A stretch of DNA of 54,172 nt, from IMG/VR virus record IMGVR_UViG_3300023084_000027, positions 1-54,172 of that record; one strand, 5' to 3'. How positions within the stretch are numbered: position 1 is the stretch's first letter; every line of letters begins with the position of its first letter. Below the pieces are notes generated by a model that was not told where the DNA came from, made no database searches, and saw only the letters and a list, made by a program, of their open reading frames with translations. The position numbers and the translations under genes are program-made. Positions 1-7,466 of this stretch are shown here, piece after piece. This DNA comes from a virus.

Positions 1-1
1 A

Positions 2-58
2 AAACCGCCTGCTAACCCAAGAGCAAAGAAGTGGATTGAAAAAGAACGATCTAAATAA
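2..58 (+). CDS. C-terminal end of an upstream gene (partial)
   Basis: The window opens inside a reading frame that reads to a TAA at 56-58. The visible residues end in a basic, proline-containing tail (PPANPRAKKWIEKERSK), which looks like the end of a real phage protein. The next gene starts 29 bases later in the same direction. The fragment is too short to identify. Confidence 0.5.
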   Translation, partial: KPPANPRAKKWIEKERSK

Positions 59-86
59 TTGACAAATCATAATGAGGTGATATAAT
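59..86 (+). promoter_or_regulatory. Sigma70-type promoter overlapping the start of the next gene
   Basis: TTGACA (59-64) and TATAAT (81-86) are both perfect hexamers, 16 bases apart. The -10 box abuts the ATG at 87 and lies just after the ribosome-binding site GAGGTGA (74-80). Transcription starting here would begin inside the following gene, so the promoter may serve later genes. A late-like TCTAAATA is also seen at 50-57. Confidence 0.5.
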
Positions 87-515
87 ATGAATCTTGATGT
101 ATGGGAAGTCTTTGAGAAATTTGAAAAGGCAAAGAATAGAAAAGAAAGGATCCAAGTATTGAAGGATCAAGAACAACATTGGGCACTGCGCGATGTATTG
201 CAGGGTATTTTTGATGACAGGGTACAATGGAACCTACCCAAAGGTCCTGTGCCATACACTCCAAACGCAGAGGGTGCGCCTACACCCAGCACTCTTAGAA
301 AACAGCACATGAATTTTAAATATTTCGTATCGGGTTTGAGGACTTCAGAAGATTTGCTTACGGTTAAACGTGAGCGAATGTTTGTTGATATCCTCGAATC
401 GATAGACAGTCGTGACGCAGATATTCTCGTCTCGATGATCAACAAAAAACCACCCGTGCAAGGATTAACTAAAAAAATAGTACAGGAGGCATTACCCGGT
501 TTAATCCCCGCTTGA
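87..515 (+). CDS. DUF6433-like conserved marine T4-like phage protein
   Basis: A 142-residue soluble protein with no membrane segment. The motif WNLPKGPVPYTPNAEGAP, followed by a leucine/arginine-rich stretch and FKYFVSG, is typical of a small protein family (DUF6433) found in T4-like cyanophages and pelagic myophages. No function is known to me. The start ATG has a good ribosome-binding site, GAGGTGA, six bases upstream. The C-terminal third is helical and charged (EALPGLIPA end). It lies upstream of PhoH among other small conserved genes, so a role early in infection is possible but is inference. Confidence 0.75.
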   Translation: MNLDVWEVFEKFEKAKNRKERIQVLKDQEQHWALRDVLQGIFDDRVQWNLPKGPVPYTPNAEGAPTPSTLRKQHMNFKYFVSGLRTSEDLLTVKRERMFVDILESIDSRDADILVSMINKKPPVQGLTKKIVQEALPGLIPA

Positions 516-553
516 TTATGTGAAATCCAAATCGATAACAAGGAGACTTGCCT

Positions 554-712
554 ATGGTAGCATACCAAATAGAAAGACTAAAAAAAGACTCTAGGGAACT
601 TGGACACTATATTCACAAGTTGAACAAAAAAGGAAAAACAGAAGCAGCATATCGAATGCAAAAGAAACAAGCATTTTTAGATGCAGCAATTGCGCAAGTC
701 GCAAGGGGGTGA
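554..712 (+). CDS. Small basic hypothetical protein (52 aa)
   Basis: An ATG at 554 preceded by AAGGAG (539-544) opens a 52-residue frame ending at TGA 710-712. The product is rich in Lys, Arg, Gln and Ala and is predicted to be helical (MVAYQIERLKKDSRELGHYI at the start). No cysteine motif or membrane segment is visible. The good ribosome-binding site and the fit between neighbours support it as a real gene. Function unknown. Confidence 0.65.
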   Translation: MVAYQIERLKKDSRELGHYIHKLNKKGKTEAAYRMQKKQAFLDAAIAQVARG

Positions 713-724
713 TCCTAATCTAAC

Positions 725-742
725 GGCACCCTACGGGGTGCC
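725..742 (+). terminator. GC-rich hairpin between small genes
   Basis: GGCACCC (725-731) pairs perfectly with GGGTGCC (736-742) around a TACG tetraloop. There is no U-run behind it, so it is more likely a processing or mRNA-stabilising hairpin than a full Rho-independent terminator. The stem is close in sequence to the terminator behind gp32. Confidence 0.55.
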
Positions 743-756
743 ACTAGGAACTTATT

Positions 757-1035
757 ATGCCAACATATGATCTACGTAACACAAAAACTGGAGAAATCAA
801 AGAGATGCTCCTGACCATTTCCAAGAAAGAAGAAATGGTTGCCAGCGGTGAATGGGAACAGATACACACCCGCGCACCCGCTGACGTTACTCACACCGGA
901 AACATTATCAACAAAACCAGTGGCGATTGGAAAGACCTGTTGAAAACCATTAAGAAAGGTGCAACGGGCAATTCTTCACTATCAGACGAACAACGTAAGA
1001 AACACGGACTCAGTGTGAGCAGCATCAAAACATGA
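757..1035 (+). CDS. Small conserved phage protein, FmdB-like N-terminus without cysteines
   Basis: A 92-residue protein. The N-terminus MPTYDLRNTKTGE resembles the first strand and turn of FmdB-type zinc-ribbon proteins (MPxYxYRC...GE), but the zinc cysteines are absent. The rest is charged, with a possibly disordered tail (NSSLSDEQRKKHGLSVSSIKT). The stop overlaps the PhoH start in an ATGA, so the two are translationally coupled. Proteins like this occur beside phoH-type genes in marine T4-like phages. Function unknown. Confidence 0.6.
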   Translation: MPTYDLRNTKTGEIKEMLLTISKKEEMVASGEWEQIHTRAPADVTHTGNIINKTSGDWKDLLKTIKKGATGNSSLSDEQRKKHGLSVSSIKT

Positions 1036-1733
1036 CACAAACCCGTAGGCAGCAAGCGGAGTCCATGAATATTCGTCTGGACAACCTATTAACAATAGAC
1101 CCTATCACACCGAAGCAACAAGAAGCGTGGGAGGCATATCGAGATGGTCATCATCTTGCTCTGCTAGGAACGGCAGGAACAGGTAAAACCTTCCTTGCTT
1201 TATATCTCGCACTCGAAGAGGTCATGAACAAGAGTTCTCCTTTCGAGACTGTTCACATCGTTCGAAGTGTCGTACCAACAAGAGAGGTGGGATACTTACC
1301 CGGAACACTGGAAGACAAACTTGATGCATTTACAGGTCCATATCGTGCTGCATGCACAGAGTTGTTTAACGACAACCGTGCATGGGAAAAACTAGTACAC
1401 AACGATTACATCACGTTTGGGAGCACTTCGTATATTCGTGGAGTGACATTTAACTCTAGCATCGTGATTGTGGACGAGTGTCAAAACCTAAACTTTCACG
1501 AACTTGATTCCGTTATCACGAGAGTGGGTCAAGCAACAAAGGTTATTTTCTGTGGTGACTATCATCAGACAGATTTTAAGCAAGAGAAGGATAAAGAAGG
1601 TATACATAAGTTTATTGAGATCCTTGACAACATGAGGCATTTCAGTATAATAAACTTTGGTTGGGAAGACATCGTGCGATCTGATTTCGTGCGTGACTAC
1701 ATAATGACAAAAGAATGGATGGGAATCAAATGA
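1032..1733 (+). CDS. phoH: PhoH-like ATPase
   Basis: A 233-residue P-loop protein of the PhoH family. Walker A is GTAGTGKT at residues 46-53; Walker B is the hydrophobic strand ending in VDECQN near residue 150; GDYHQTDF near residue 180 is the conserved segment after Walker B. The N-terminus (TPKQQEAWEAY) is the Q-motif-like part of the family. phoH is common in marine phages and sometimes linked to phosphate stress, but its role in phages is unproven; the fold is that of an RNA/DNA-associated ATPase. The start overlaps the upstream stop (ATGA) and the stop overlaps the next start. Confidence 0.93.
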   Translation: MTQTRRQQAESMNIRLDNLLTIDPITPKQQEAWEAYRDGHHLALLGTAGTGKTFLALYLALEEVMNKSSPFETVHIVRSVVPTREVGYLPGTLEDKLDAFTGPYRAACTELFNDNRAWEKLVHNDYITFGSTSYIRGVTFNSSIVIVDECQNLNFHELDSVITRVGQATKVIFCGDYHQTDFKQEKDKEGIHKFIEILDNMRHFSIINFGWEDIVRSDFVRDYIMTKEWMGIK

Positions 1734-1939
1734 CTGCAGGACTACACATTAGAGAACATATGAGATTGTACCTAGAAGGACAGCGAGCAAAGCACGTCTG
1801 TAACTGGGAGACATTCACCGCCAATCCCGTAGGGGTGGCAGAACATGGCGACTTCATGGAGACGCTAGAAAAAGAACTAGAGCAAATCGCAAAGTATGAT
1901 GAGTTGCTCGCAACATTGGAGACATTAAATGGATCGTAA
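1730..1939 (+). CDS. Small acidic hypothetical protein (69 aa)
   Basis: The ATG at 1730 overlaps the phoH stop (ATGA), which is a better start than the in-frame ATG at 1715. The product is helical and acidic, with a single Cys and the C-terminal helix LEKELEQIAKYDELLATLETL. It overlaps the lysozyme gene by 11 bases. Function unknown; the placement suggests co-translation with phoH and lysozyme. Confidence 0.6.
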   Translation: MTAGLHIREHMRLYLEGQRAKHVCNWETFTANPVGVAEHGDFMETLEKELEQIAKYDELLATLETLNGS

Positions 1940-2375
1940 AGCAGTATTCGAAACACTGAAGGTAGACGAAGGTGTAGTATATGAGGTATACGCAGACCAC
2001 CTCGGACTTCACACCTTTGGTGTTGGTCACCTCATTGTAGAAGGTGACGCAGAGTGGGGTGCCGAGTTCGGTACACCTGTATCAGAAGAACGGGTATGGG
2101 AATGTTTTGAGAAAGACCTCGACGTTGCCATCTCCGAATGTCATGTGTTATACGGAGAAAGCAACTTTGATGAATTTCCCGAGGAAGTCCAAGAAGTTGT
2201 GGTCAATATGATGTTTAACATGGGACGCCCCCGTTTGAGCGGATTTAAAAAATTCAACAAAGCACTACAAGGTTTTGATTGGAAAACCGCAGCAGTTGAA
2301 GGACGGGATTCGAAATGGTATCGACAAGTTACGAATCGTGCTGAAAGATTGATGTCTCGTCTGGAGGCAGTCTAA
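1929..2375 (+). CDS. T4-type endolysin (glycoside hydrolase family 24 muramidase)
   Basis: A 148-residue lysozyme that cuts the MurNAc-GlcNAc bond of peptidoglycan at the end of infection. The catalytic triad of T4 lysozyme is conserved with the same spacing: Glu14, Asp23 and Thr29, against Glu11, Asp20 and Thr26 in T4, within LKVDEG...YADHLGLHTFGVGH. The C-terminal half has the helical lobe signature (VVNMMFNMGRPRLSGFKKF, then WYRQVTNRAERLM). No signal peptide is seen, so it needs a holin; none is obvious next to it. The start overlaps the previous gene by 11 bases and the stop overlaps the next ATG (TAATG). Confidence 0.93.
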   Translation: MDRKAVFETLKVDEGVVYEVYADHLGLHTFGVGHLIVEGDAEWGAEFGTPVSEERVWECFEKDLDVAISECHVLYGESNFDEFPEEVQEVVVNMMFNMGRPRLSGFKKFNKALQGFDWKTAAVEGRDSKWYRQVTNRAERLMSRLEAV

Positions 2376-2521
2376 TGGCAGGACGTGGAGGGGTGGGCGG
2401 TGTCGTTCGCCCCGAACGCAAACCTAAAGGAACTTCTATTGGCAGTGGTAATTTCAAAAGAGCATCGCTGAACAAAAAGAAGAAAGCAAGTTACAAGAAA
2501 TACAGAGGGCAAGGCAGATAG
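2375..2521 (+). CDS. Small Gly/Lys/Arg-rich basic protein (48 aa)
   Basis: The ATG overlaps the lysozyme stop (TAATG). The 48 residues are very basic, with an N-terminal Gly/Arg patch (MAGRGGVGG) and a lysine run (NKKKKASYKKYRGQGR), suggesting binding to nucleic acid or anionic polymer. Too short for family assignment. The codon content and the overlaps at both ends support it. Confidence 0.55.
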   Translation: MAGRGGVGGVVRPERKPKGTSIGSGNFKRASLNKKKKASYKKYRGQGR

Positions 2522-2523
2522 TA

Positions 2524-2676
2524 ATGGCAAAGTATGGTCGTTTTGATCCGCGAAACAAGAAAAAAACTAAAGATAAGTATAGGTCAGAGAAGAAGCGAAA
2601 CGTTAAGAGTGCCGCTTCCGAAAAGACCAACCATAACAATCTTATGAGAGAGATTGAGAAACGTTATAATTATTGA
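2524..2676 (+). CDS. Small basic hypothetical protein (50 aa)
   Basis: This frame starts two bases after the previous stop and encodes a highly charged, lysine-rich 50-residue protein ending in LMREIEKRYNY. Together with the preceding basic gene it may form a pair of small nucleic-acid-binding proteins. It is the last gene before a terminator hairpin at 2699-2721. Confidence 0.55.
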   Translation: MAKYGRFDPRNKKKTKDKYRSEKKRNVKSAASEKTNHNNLMREIEKRYNY

Positions 2677-2682
2677 GCATGT

Positions 2683-3567
2683 ATGCTACTACAAAATCGA
2701 CACCTTACTGGGGTGTCTTTTCGGGATCCCTACTTAAATATAGAGTGGACCTTAAAAGACTCTAATATTTTAGTTAGAGGTACTCCCGGCGCAGGAGACT
2801 TCATGTTCACGATGTCTTCTGCGTTGTATGTAGCAAACCTCCTTGATACAAAGTTGAACGTCATCTTCTATTGGGATCATGATGCTGACTACCAGCATCA
2901 TTTCGAAGACCCTGAATCCATATTCGAAAAGATTGACTACTTTCATTCGTTGTGTTATCGTAACGAGTTGGTTACATATGAACACATATATAATTTTGAT
3001 GTCAAGAACATGTTCGATGGTCGCATGATGCTCAACCTAGAACGTGATACTACAGGACATGGTAAGTATATACCGAAAGGTCTATGCAGTTGGAAGTTTA
3101 AACCTCACTTATACCGTGAACCATTTGAAAACAAGGTAGCGGTGTGGAGGTTCAAATTCAACGCCGATGTACCTAATCGTTGGAAGACAATGTATACGAA
3201 TGAGCATTGGGAAGAAGCAATCAACTCAGTGCGTGAACAAGGTTATGATGTGGTGGAGTTGTGCTATCGTACACCTATACGAGAAGCATTCTACCACATA
3301 CAAACTGCACGGTTTTGCATGGGATATGATGGCATGTGGCACTACCTTGCAAGGATGCTTTACAAACCTACGTTGATCACGGGGGACAACACGATTGTCA
3401 ACATGCACAACCCTCAAGCAATGCCGTTCTACGAACCGAAGAAAGATGCTGGTCGTAAACAAACGTTCATGCAGTTTGCCAGTAACATGAAACGCAATAT
3501 AAACCGTCTCGATGCTAATTGCAAGAGATATGTTGATCAAGTGGATGATATAATTGAAAATCGATAG
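2683..3567 (+). CDS. GT-B/GT9-like glycosyltransferase-related protein
   Basis: A protein of up to 294 residues, the first gene of the glycan operon. The N-terminal RGTPGAGDFMFTMSSALYVA resembles the GGxGDxxxxxPA loop that begins family 9 (heptosyltransferase-like) enzymes. The C-terminal IQTARFCMGYDGMWHYLARMLYKPTLI resembles the GT-B donor-site segment with a Gly-x-Asp-Gly and a downstream His. The substrate is unknown. The start is uncertain: 2683 lies across a terminator, whereas ATG 2803 has a good AGGAG but would remove the GAGDF loop. I keep the long form because that loop looks conserved. It overlaps the radical SAM gene by 14 bases. Confidence 0.6.
   Translation: MLLQNRHLTGVSFRDPYLNIEWTLKDSNILVRGTPGAGDFMFTMSSALYVANLLDTKLNVIFYWDHDADYQHHFEDPESIFEKIDYFHSLCYRNELVTYEHIYNFDVKNMFDGRMMLNLERDTTGHGKYIPKGLCSWKFKPHLYREPFENKVAVWRFKFNADVPNRWKTMYTNEHWEEAINSVREQGYDVVELCYRTPIREAFYHIQTARFCMGYDGMWHYLARMLYKPTLITGDNTIVNMHNPQAMPFYEPKKDAGRKQTFMQFASNMKRNINRLDANCKRYVDQVDDIIENR
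2699..2721 (+). terminator. Rho-independent terminator closing the first operon
   Basis: GACACC (2699-2704) pairs with GGTGTC (2712-2717) and is followed by TTTT. It sits just past the stop of the small basic gene and inside the first codons of the longest version of the next frame. Confidence 0.6.
2733..2740 (+). promoter_or_regulatory. Possible late-type promoter before the glycan operon
   Basis: CTTAAATA matches TATAAATA at six of eight positions and lies directly behind the terminator. It would give a leader reaching an ATG at 2803 with AGGAG five bases upstream. Weak by itself; supported only by position. Confidence 0.25.
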
Positions 3568-4528
3568 AGCAGTGATAGAAGTGAATGGCGGGTGTAACTA
3601 CTCGTGCACTATGTGTCCGCAGGATATGCGTACAGGTGGTAGGCACAAGGGGTTTCTCGTCAAGATGTCTCTGCAAGAGTTTGAAGACAACGTAGCAGAC
3701 TGTGCTCAACATGGTCTGCGTGTAGTCAACCTCGATGGTTCAGGTGAAGCAACTCTTAATCGCAACCTACCAGAATATATCAAGATTGTCAAGAAGTATG
3801 GTGCGAAAGCATTTATCTTCTCGAACGGATATCGCATGGAAGGCGATTTCATGATGGACTGCGTTGATGCAGGACTAGACTTCTATCGCTTTTCATGGAT
3901 TGGATCTCACCCGACTAAGTATGCACAGTGGATGTACAATCGAATAGGCGGGTCATTTGGTAGCACGTGGGATAAGGTCCGCCGCATGCAGGAGTATGTC
4001 GAACACACAAACTCTGATTGCGTGGTCGCTACATATCACCTGATGACTGAGACAGATCCTGTGTTGTTCGAGTCAGAACTGACACAGTATAAAAACATCG
4101 TTGAAAAACTGGGTGTCAAGACAGAGATCTGGAAAATGCACAATTGGAGCGGGGTATACAAACCCGTCAAAGATAGAGAAGGTGAGGTAAAAACTTGTGG
4201 AAGACCCTTTAGTCCCGATGTTGTTATTCGCGCTGGCGGTATTGATGGTAAGAGAGGCGCTGTTCATCCATGCTGCCAAGTCCTTGGACGAGACGAAGAA
4301 GCAGTCTTGGGTCACACTTCCGAGCAGACTATTGAAGAGATATGGAACGGACAGGGTTATGCTACACTACGGGATCAGCATCTCTCTGGTGAGTATCCTG
4401 AGTTTTGCCGTGATTGCGATTTTCTAGTAGATGATCCTGAGATCTTAGTCTGGACTAATCATGAACGAGATTTGTATAAGATGCACGGAACAGAGTTTAA
4501 CCTGAGAGACTACCAGCATGCGAATTGA
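3554..4528 (+). CDS. Radical SAM protein with SPASM-type C-terminal cluster domain
   Basis: A 324-residue enzyme. Cys14, Cys18 and Cys21 (CNYSCTMC, the CxxxCxxC motif) bind the 4Fe-4S cluster that cleaves S-adenosylmethionine to a radical. LDGSGEATL near residue 60 is the SAM-binding GGE-like motif. The last 110 residues carry a second cysteine set (TCGRPF, HPCCQVLG, FCRDCDF) and EEIWN, as in SPASM domains that hold auxiliary clusters. It lies between glycosyltransferase-type genes with a 14-base overlap before and 11-base after, so it probably modifies a sugar, lipid or peptide carrier of the same pathway. The reaction is unknown. Confidence 0.85.
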   Translation: MKIDRAVIEVNGGCNYSCTMCPQDMRTGGRHKGFLVKMSLQEFEDNVADCAQHGLRVVNLDGSGEATLNRNLPEYIKIVKKYGAKAFIFSNGYRMEGDFMMDCVDAGLDFYRFSWIGSHPTKYAQWMYNRIGGSFGSTWDKVRRMQEYVEHTNSDCVVATYHLMTETDPVLFESELTQYKNIVEKLGVKTEIWKMHNWSGVYKPVKDREGEVKTCGRPFSPDVVIRAGGIDGKRGAVHPCCQVLGRDEEAVLGHTSEQTIEEIWNGQGYATLRDQHLSGEYPEFCRDCDFLVDDPEILVWTNHERDLYKMHGTEFNLRDYQHAN

Positions 4529-5327
4529 TGTGCTAGTGACAGGGCAGTTTCCTGCTAATATTCCATGGCAGAAAATGATCGACGTGTTGTATCGTGTCGA
4601 GAAAATCTTTTTGAATATGCCAGACCATGACGTGAAGATTCGCTACCACACGTGGAGCAAACCAGAGATGCTTGCTAAGTTTGTACCACAAACTCAGATG
4701 ATGATTCGTGCACGAGATCAAGTCCTGCTCACACAAGAACCAAAAGTATACAATCCGTATAGAGAACAGAAAAAGTTTGTAGACACCCCTCGATGGACAG
4801 AACAAGTCAAGAGACACGGTGGTCCTTATGTGGAGGGACGTAAGTCTAACTATCGTGCACTTCAAATCATGTCTACGCTTGATCTTATTAACAGCATCAA
4901 AGAACCACCCGACCTGTATATCAGGACCCGATGGGACGCACTGATAGACTACACGTTTGATTTCGAGAAATACATACAAATGGCAGCAGAGGGAACTGTG
5001 GTTGGGTTTCAACTCAATTGCAACCCCGAAGATCCATGGTGGACGATACGTGAGAGATTTGAGAAACATGACTACTGGGAAGAGAAACAAATCAAGAAAA
5101 ATGGGTGGTGGCATCAGCACGTGTTTGATTACATGGTGATGTTTAAACCAGAACAGTTCAGATCACAGGTGATCAGTCATTGGTGGAAGCACAAACTCTT
5201 GCTTGCAGCAGAGTGGGGATGGTGGCAAGTGCTGTGTCACAACGGTGACGAGGAACCAACACCACACGTAAACGTGAATGGGATCGTACCCATTATTAGA
5301 CAGATGGAAGGAATACCACATGCCTAA
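4518..5327 (+). CDS. WavE/GT-like glycan biosynthesis protein
   Basis: A 269-residue soluble protein. The segment PPDLYIRTRWDALIDYTFDF fits the conserved Arg-x-Arg-x-Asp region of WavE-type lipopolysaccharide synthesis proteins and related glycosyltransferase-like families; the Asp may coordinate metal. Aromatic residues are very frequent in the last half (WWHQHVFDYM, EWGWWQV), suitable for sugar binding. It overlaps the radical SAM gene by 11 bases and the next gene by eight. Donor and acceptor are unknown. Family assignment is tentative, role in glycan synthesis is from motif plus operon. Confidence 0.5.
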   Translation: MRIDVLVTGQFPANIPWQKMIDVLYRVEKIFLNMPDHDVKIRYHTWSKPEMLAKFVPQTQMMIRARDQVLLTQEPKVYNPYREQKKFVDTPRWTEQVKRHGGPYVEGRKSNYRALQIMSTLDLINSIKEPPDLYIRTRWDALIDYTFDFEKYIQMAAEGTVVGFQLNCNPEDPWWTIRERFEKHDYWEEKQIKKNGWWHQHVFDYMVMFKPEQFRSQVISHWWKHKLLLAAEWGWWQVLCHNGDEEPTPHVNVNGIVPIIRQMEGIPHA

Positions 5328-6102
5328 AAGACTGATATATCAGGTCTGCCTTGGCGAACAGGCAAACTCGAAACTATACAAGTTCTGCATCGAGAGCGTC
5401 AAAGACTATTGTCAAGTGAATGGTATCGATCATTTTCTGCAAGACTATCCTCTGCTACGCATTTCCCCTGATCCTTTCATGAGCAACCGAAGTAAGGAGG
5501 CAACTGCCAAGCACGGTGGGTTCCTGCCTATCTACGAGAAAGAGAATGCATTCAACTATTTAAATGAATACGACGAGATCGCGGTGATCGATGCTGACGT
5601 GTATATCAGACAGGGTGCAGCAAATATATTTGAATCGATGGGTGACGGTGCGTTTGGTGCCGTGGTTGAGCGAGAGATGCCATTGACCCAGCAATACCTT
5701 GAGAAGATTGTCAATTATTCTCGTATGCAATTTACTCCATTACAAGACGTGGACTGGAAGTGGAAACGCACAGGTGCACACTTTGCTAACATGGGTGTGA
5801 TGGTGTTCAACAAGAAACTAGAACCCTATCTCATGGGACAGGACGCAAAAGCATTTCTCAATCGATACGAGTTCAAGCGATTCATTGATGGTATCGGTGC
5901 GTGGAAGTGGAGCACAGATCAGGTGCTGCTCAACTACTGGATCAAGAAGAACAAGATTCCGTTCACCTCACTGCCGTGGAAGTTTAACGGGTTGTTCACT
6001 GCTAACCGTGACATAAACGCATGCGACTTTGTTCACTTCTTCTTGAAGGACAAACTACCGCACAAGGGAGAGGATGTAGCAGGATTGCTGCAGATGATAT
6101 GA
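5320..6102 (+). CDS. GT8-like glycosyltransferase (GT-A fold)
   Basis: The ATG at 5320 overlaps the upstream stop by eight bases and is preferred over the longer frame from 5278. The 260-residue protein has the GT-A pattern: an N-terminal strand (RLIYQVCLGEQANSKLY), EYDEIAVIDADVYIR near residue 90, where Asp-Ala-Asp is the metal/nucleotide-sugar DxD motif, and HFANMGVMVFNK plus STDQVLLNYW farther on, both typical of GT8/GT-A enzymes. It would transfer a sugar from a nucleotide donor in the cytoplasm. The sugar cannot be told. Confidence 0.75.
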   Translation: MPKRLIYQVCLGEQANSKLYKFCIESVKDYCQVNGIDHFLQDYPLLRISPDPFMSNRSKEATAKHGGFLPIYEKENAFNYLNEYDEIAVIDADVYIRQGAANIFESMGDGAFGAVVEREMPLTQQYLEKIVNYSRMQFTPLQDVDWKWKRTGAHFANMGVMVFNKKLEPYLMGQDAKAFLNRYEFKRFIDGIGAWKWSTDQVLLNYWIKKNKIPFTSLPWKFNGLFTANRDINACDFVHFFLKDKLPHKGEDVAGLLQMI

Positions 6103-7466
6103 AAGCAGTTATCTTTGACCTCGATGGCGTACTCATCGATGCAAAAGACATTCATTACAGGTGTCTCAATGAGGCACTTGGACCAGAGTATGCGATATCA
6201 TACGAAGACCATCGTAACATCTATGATGGACACAAGACCCAAGACAAACTTGAGATGCTCACAGAACGTGTGGGATTACCAAGAGAACTGCACTCGTCTA
6301 TCAATGCTAAGAAACAGAAACTTACAGAAATAGCACTAAAAACAGAACTGAAACCCAAACAGCATATCATTGATCTGATGGAGGAATTGAAGCGTCAAGG
6401 TTATCAGATTTCGATATGTTCTAATAGTATATCCGCCACACTATGGACAGCGGTGGAACTGACAGGACTAAAAAAATATATCTCGTGGGGATACAGCAAT
6501 TGCAGCGTAGACAAAAGCAAACCCTACCCATATTTGTATTGGGCTTGCATGATGAAGATGGGTGTGCTACCAGATAACACGTGGATCATCGAAGACAGTC
6601 CACCCGGATTGTTAGCAGCAAACAGATCAGGTGCTAACGTCATACGAGTCACATCACCAGAGGACGTGACAATTGATAACATCATTCCTAAGTTAGGACA
6701 GAAAGAGAAAAAAATTATGTGGAGTTCAGAGAAACTAAATGTGTTGATACCCATGGCAGGAGCAGGTACTCGCTTCTCTCAGGCAGGATACACGTTTCCA
6801 AAACCTTTGATTGATGTCAAAGGCAAACCCATGATTCAGGTGGTGGTTGAGAACCTGAACATCGATGCCAACTATATTTACGTGGTGCAGAAAGAACACC
6901 GTGAACGATTCCACCTTGATAACATGCTGCCGCTGATCTCACCTGATGGCAAGCACTGCAAAGTGGTGGAAGTGGATAAACTGACGCAGGGAGCAGCATG
7001 CACTGCCTTGCTTGCTAAGGAGTATATCAACAACGATGATCCGCTATTCTTCGCAAACAGTGATCAATGGGTGGATTGGGATCCTGTGCAGTTCATGTAT
7101 GACATGCAAGAGTCTGATGCTGATGGTGGTATCGTGATATTCAAGTCAACGCATCCCAAGTGGTCGTTTGCTGCAGTGTCTCCAAAAACTGGACTGGTCA
7201 CAGAGGTAGCAGAAAAGAATCCTATCAGCGATTGTGCTACCGTGGGATTCTACTACTGGAAGCACGGGTCTGACTTTGTCAAATATGCAGAGCAGATGAT
7301 CGAGGATGACGTGCGGGTCAATGGTGAGTTTTATGTGTGTCCCGTGTTCAATCATGCTATCAAAGATGGTAAGCGAGTGAAGACTAGCATAGCAAAAGGA
7401 ATGTGGGGACTGGGTACACCAGAGGACTTAGAGATCTTTATACGTGAAAAAGAACTGCCAGTGTAA
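6099..7466 (+). CDS. HAD phosphatase fused to sugar-nucleotidyltransferase
   Basis: The ATG at 6099 (ATGA overlap with the upstream stop) gives a 455-residue bifunctional protein; the frame extended to 6021 is not needed. Residues about 1-210 are a HAD hydrolase: DLDGVL (motif I), ICSNS (motif II), and IEDSPPGLLAA (motifs III-IV). From about 212 a sugar-phosphate nucleotidylyltransferase begins: PMAGAGTRFSQAGY, KPLIDVKGKPMIQVV, later FFANSDQW and VNGEFYVCPVFNHAI. Such a protein could dephosphorylate one sugar phosphate and activate another as an NDP-sugar for the neighbouring glycosyltransferases. Which sugar is unknown. Confidence 0.88.
   Translation: MKAVIFDLDGVLIDAKDIHYRCLNEALGPEYAISYEDHRNIYDGHKTQDKLEMLTERVGLPRELHSSINAKKQKLTEIALKTELKPKQHIIDLMEELKRQGYQISICSNSISATLWTAVELTGLKKYISWGYSNCSVDKSKPYPYLYWACMMKMGVLPDNTWIIEDSPPGLLAANRSGANVIRVTSPEDVTIDNIIPKLGQKEKKIMWSSEKLNVLIPMAGAGTRFSQAGYTFPKPLIDVKGKPMIQVVVENLNIDANYIYVVQKEHRERFHLDNMLPLISPDGKHCKVVEVDKLTQGAACTALLAKEYINNDDPLFFANSDQWVDWDPVQFMYDMQESDADGGIVIFKSTHPKWSFAAVSPKTGLVTEVAEKNPISDCATVGFYYWKHGSDFVKYAEQMIEDDVRVNGEFYVCPVFNHAIKDGKRVKTSIAKGMWGLGTPEDLEIFIREKELPV

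Noticed and set aside
4533-5120. Minus-strand frame of 195 aa opposite the WavE-like gene
   Set aside because: Antisense shadow within a compact plus-strand operon; no motifs.
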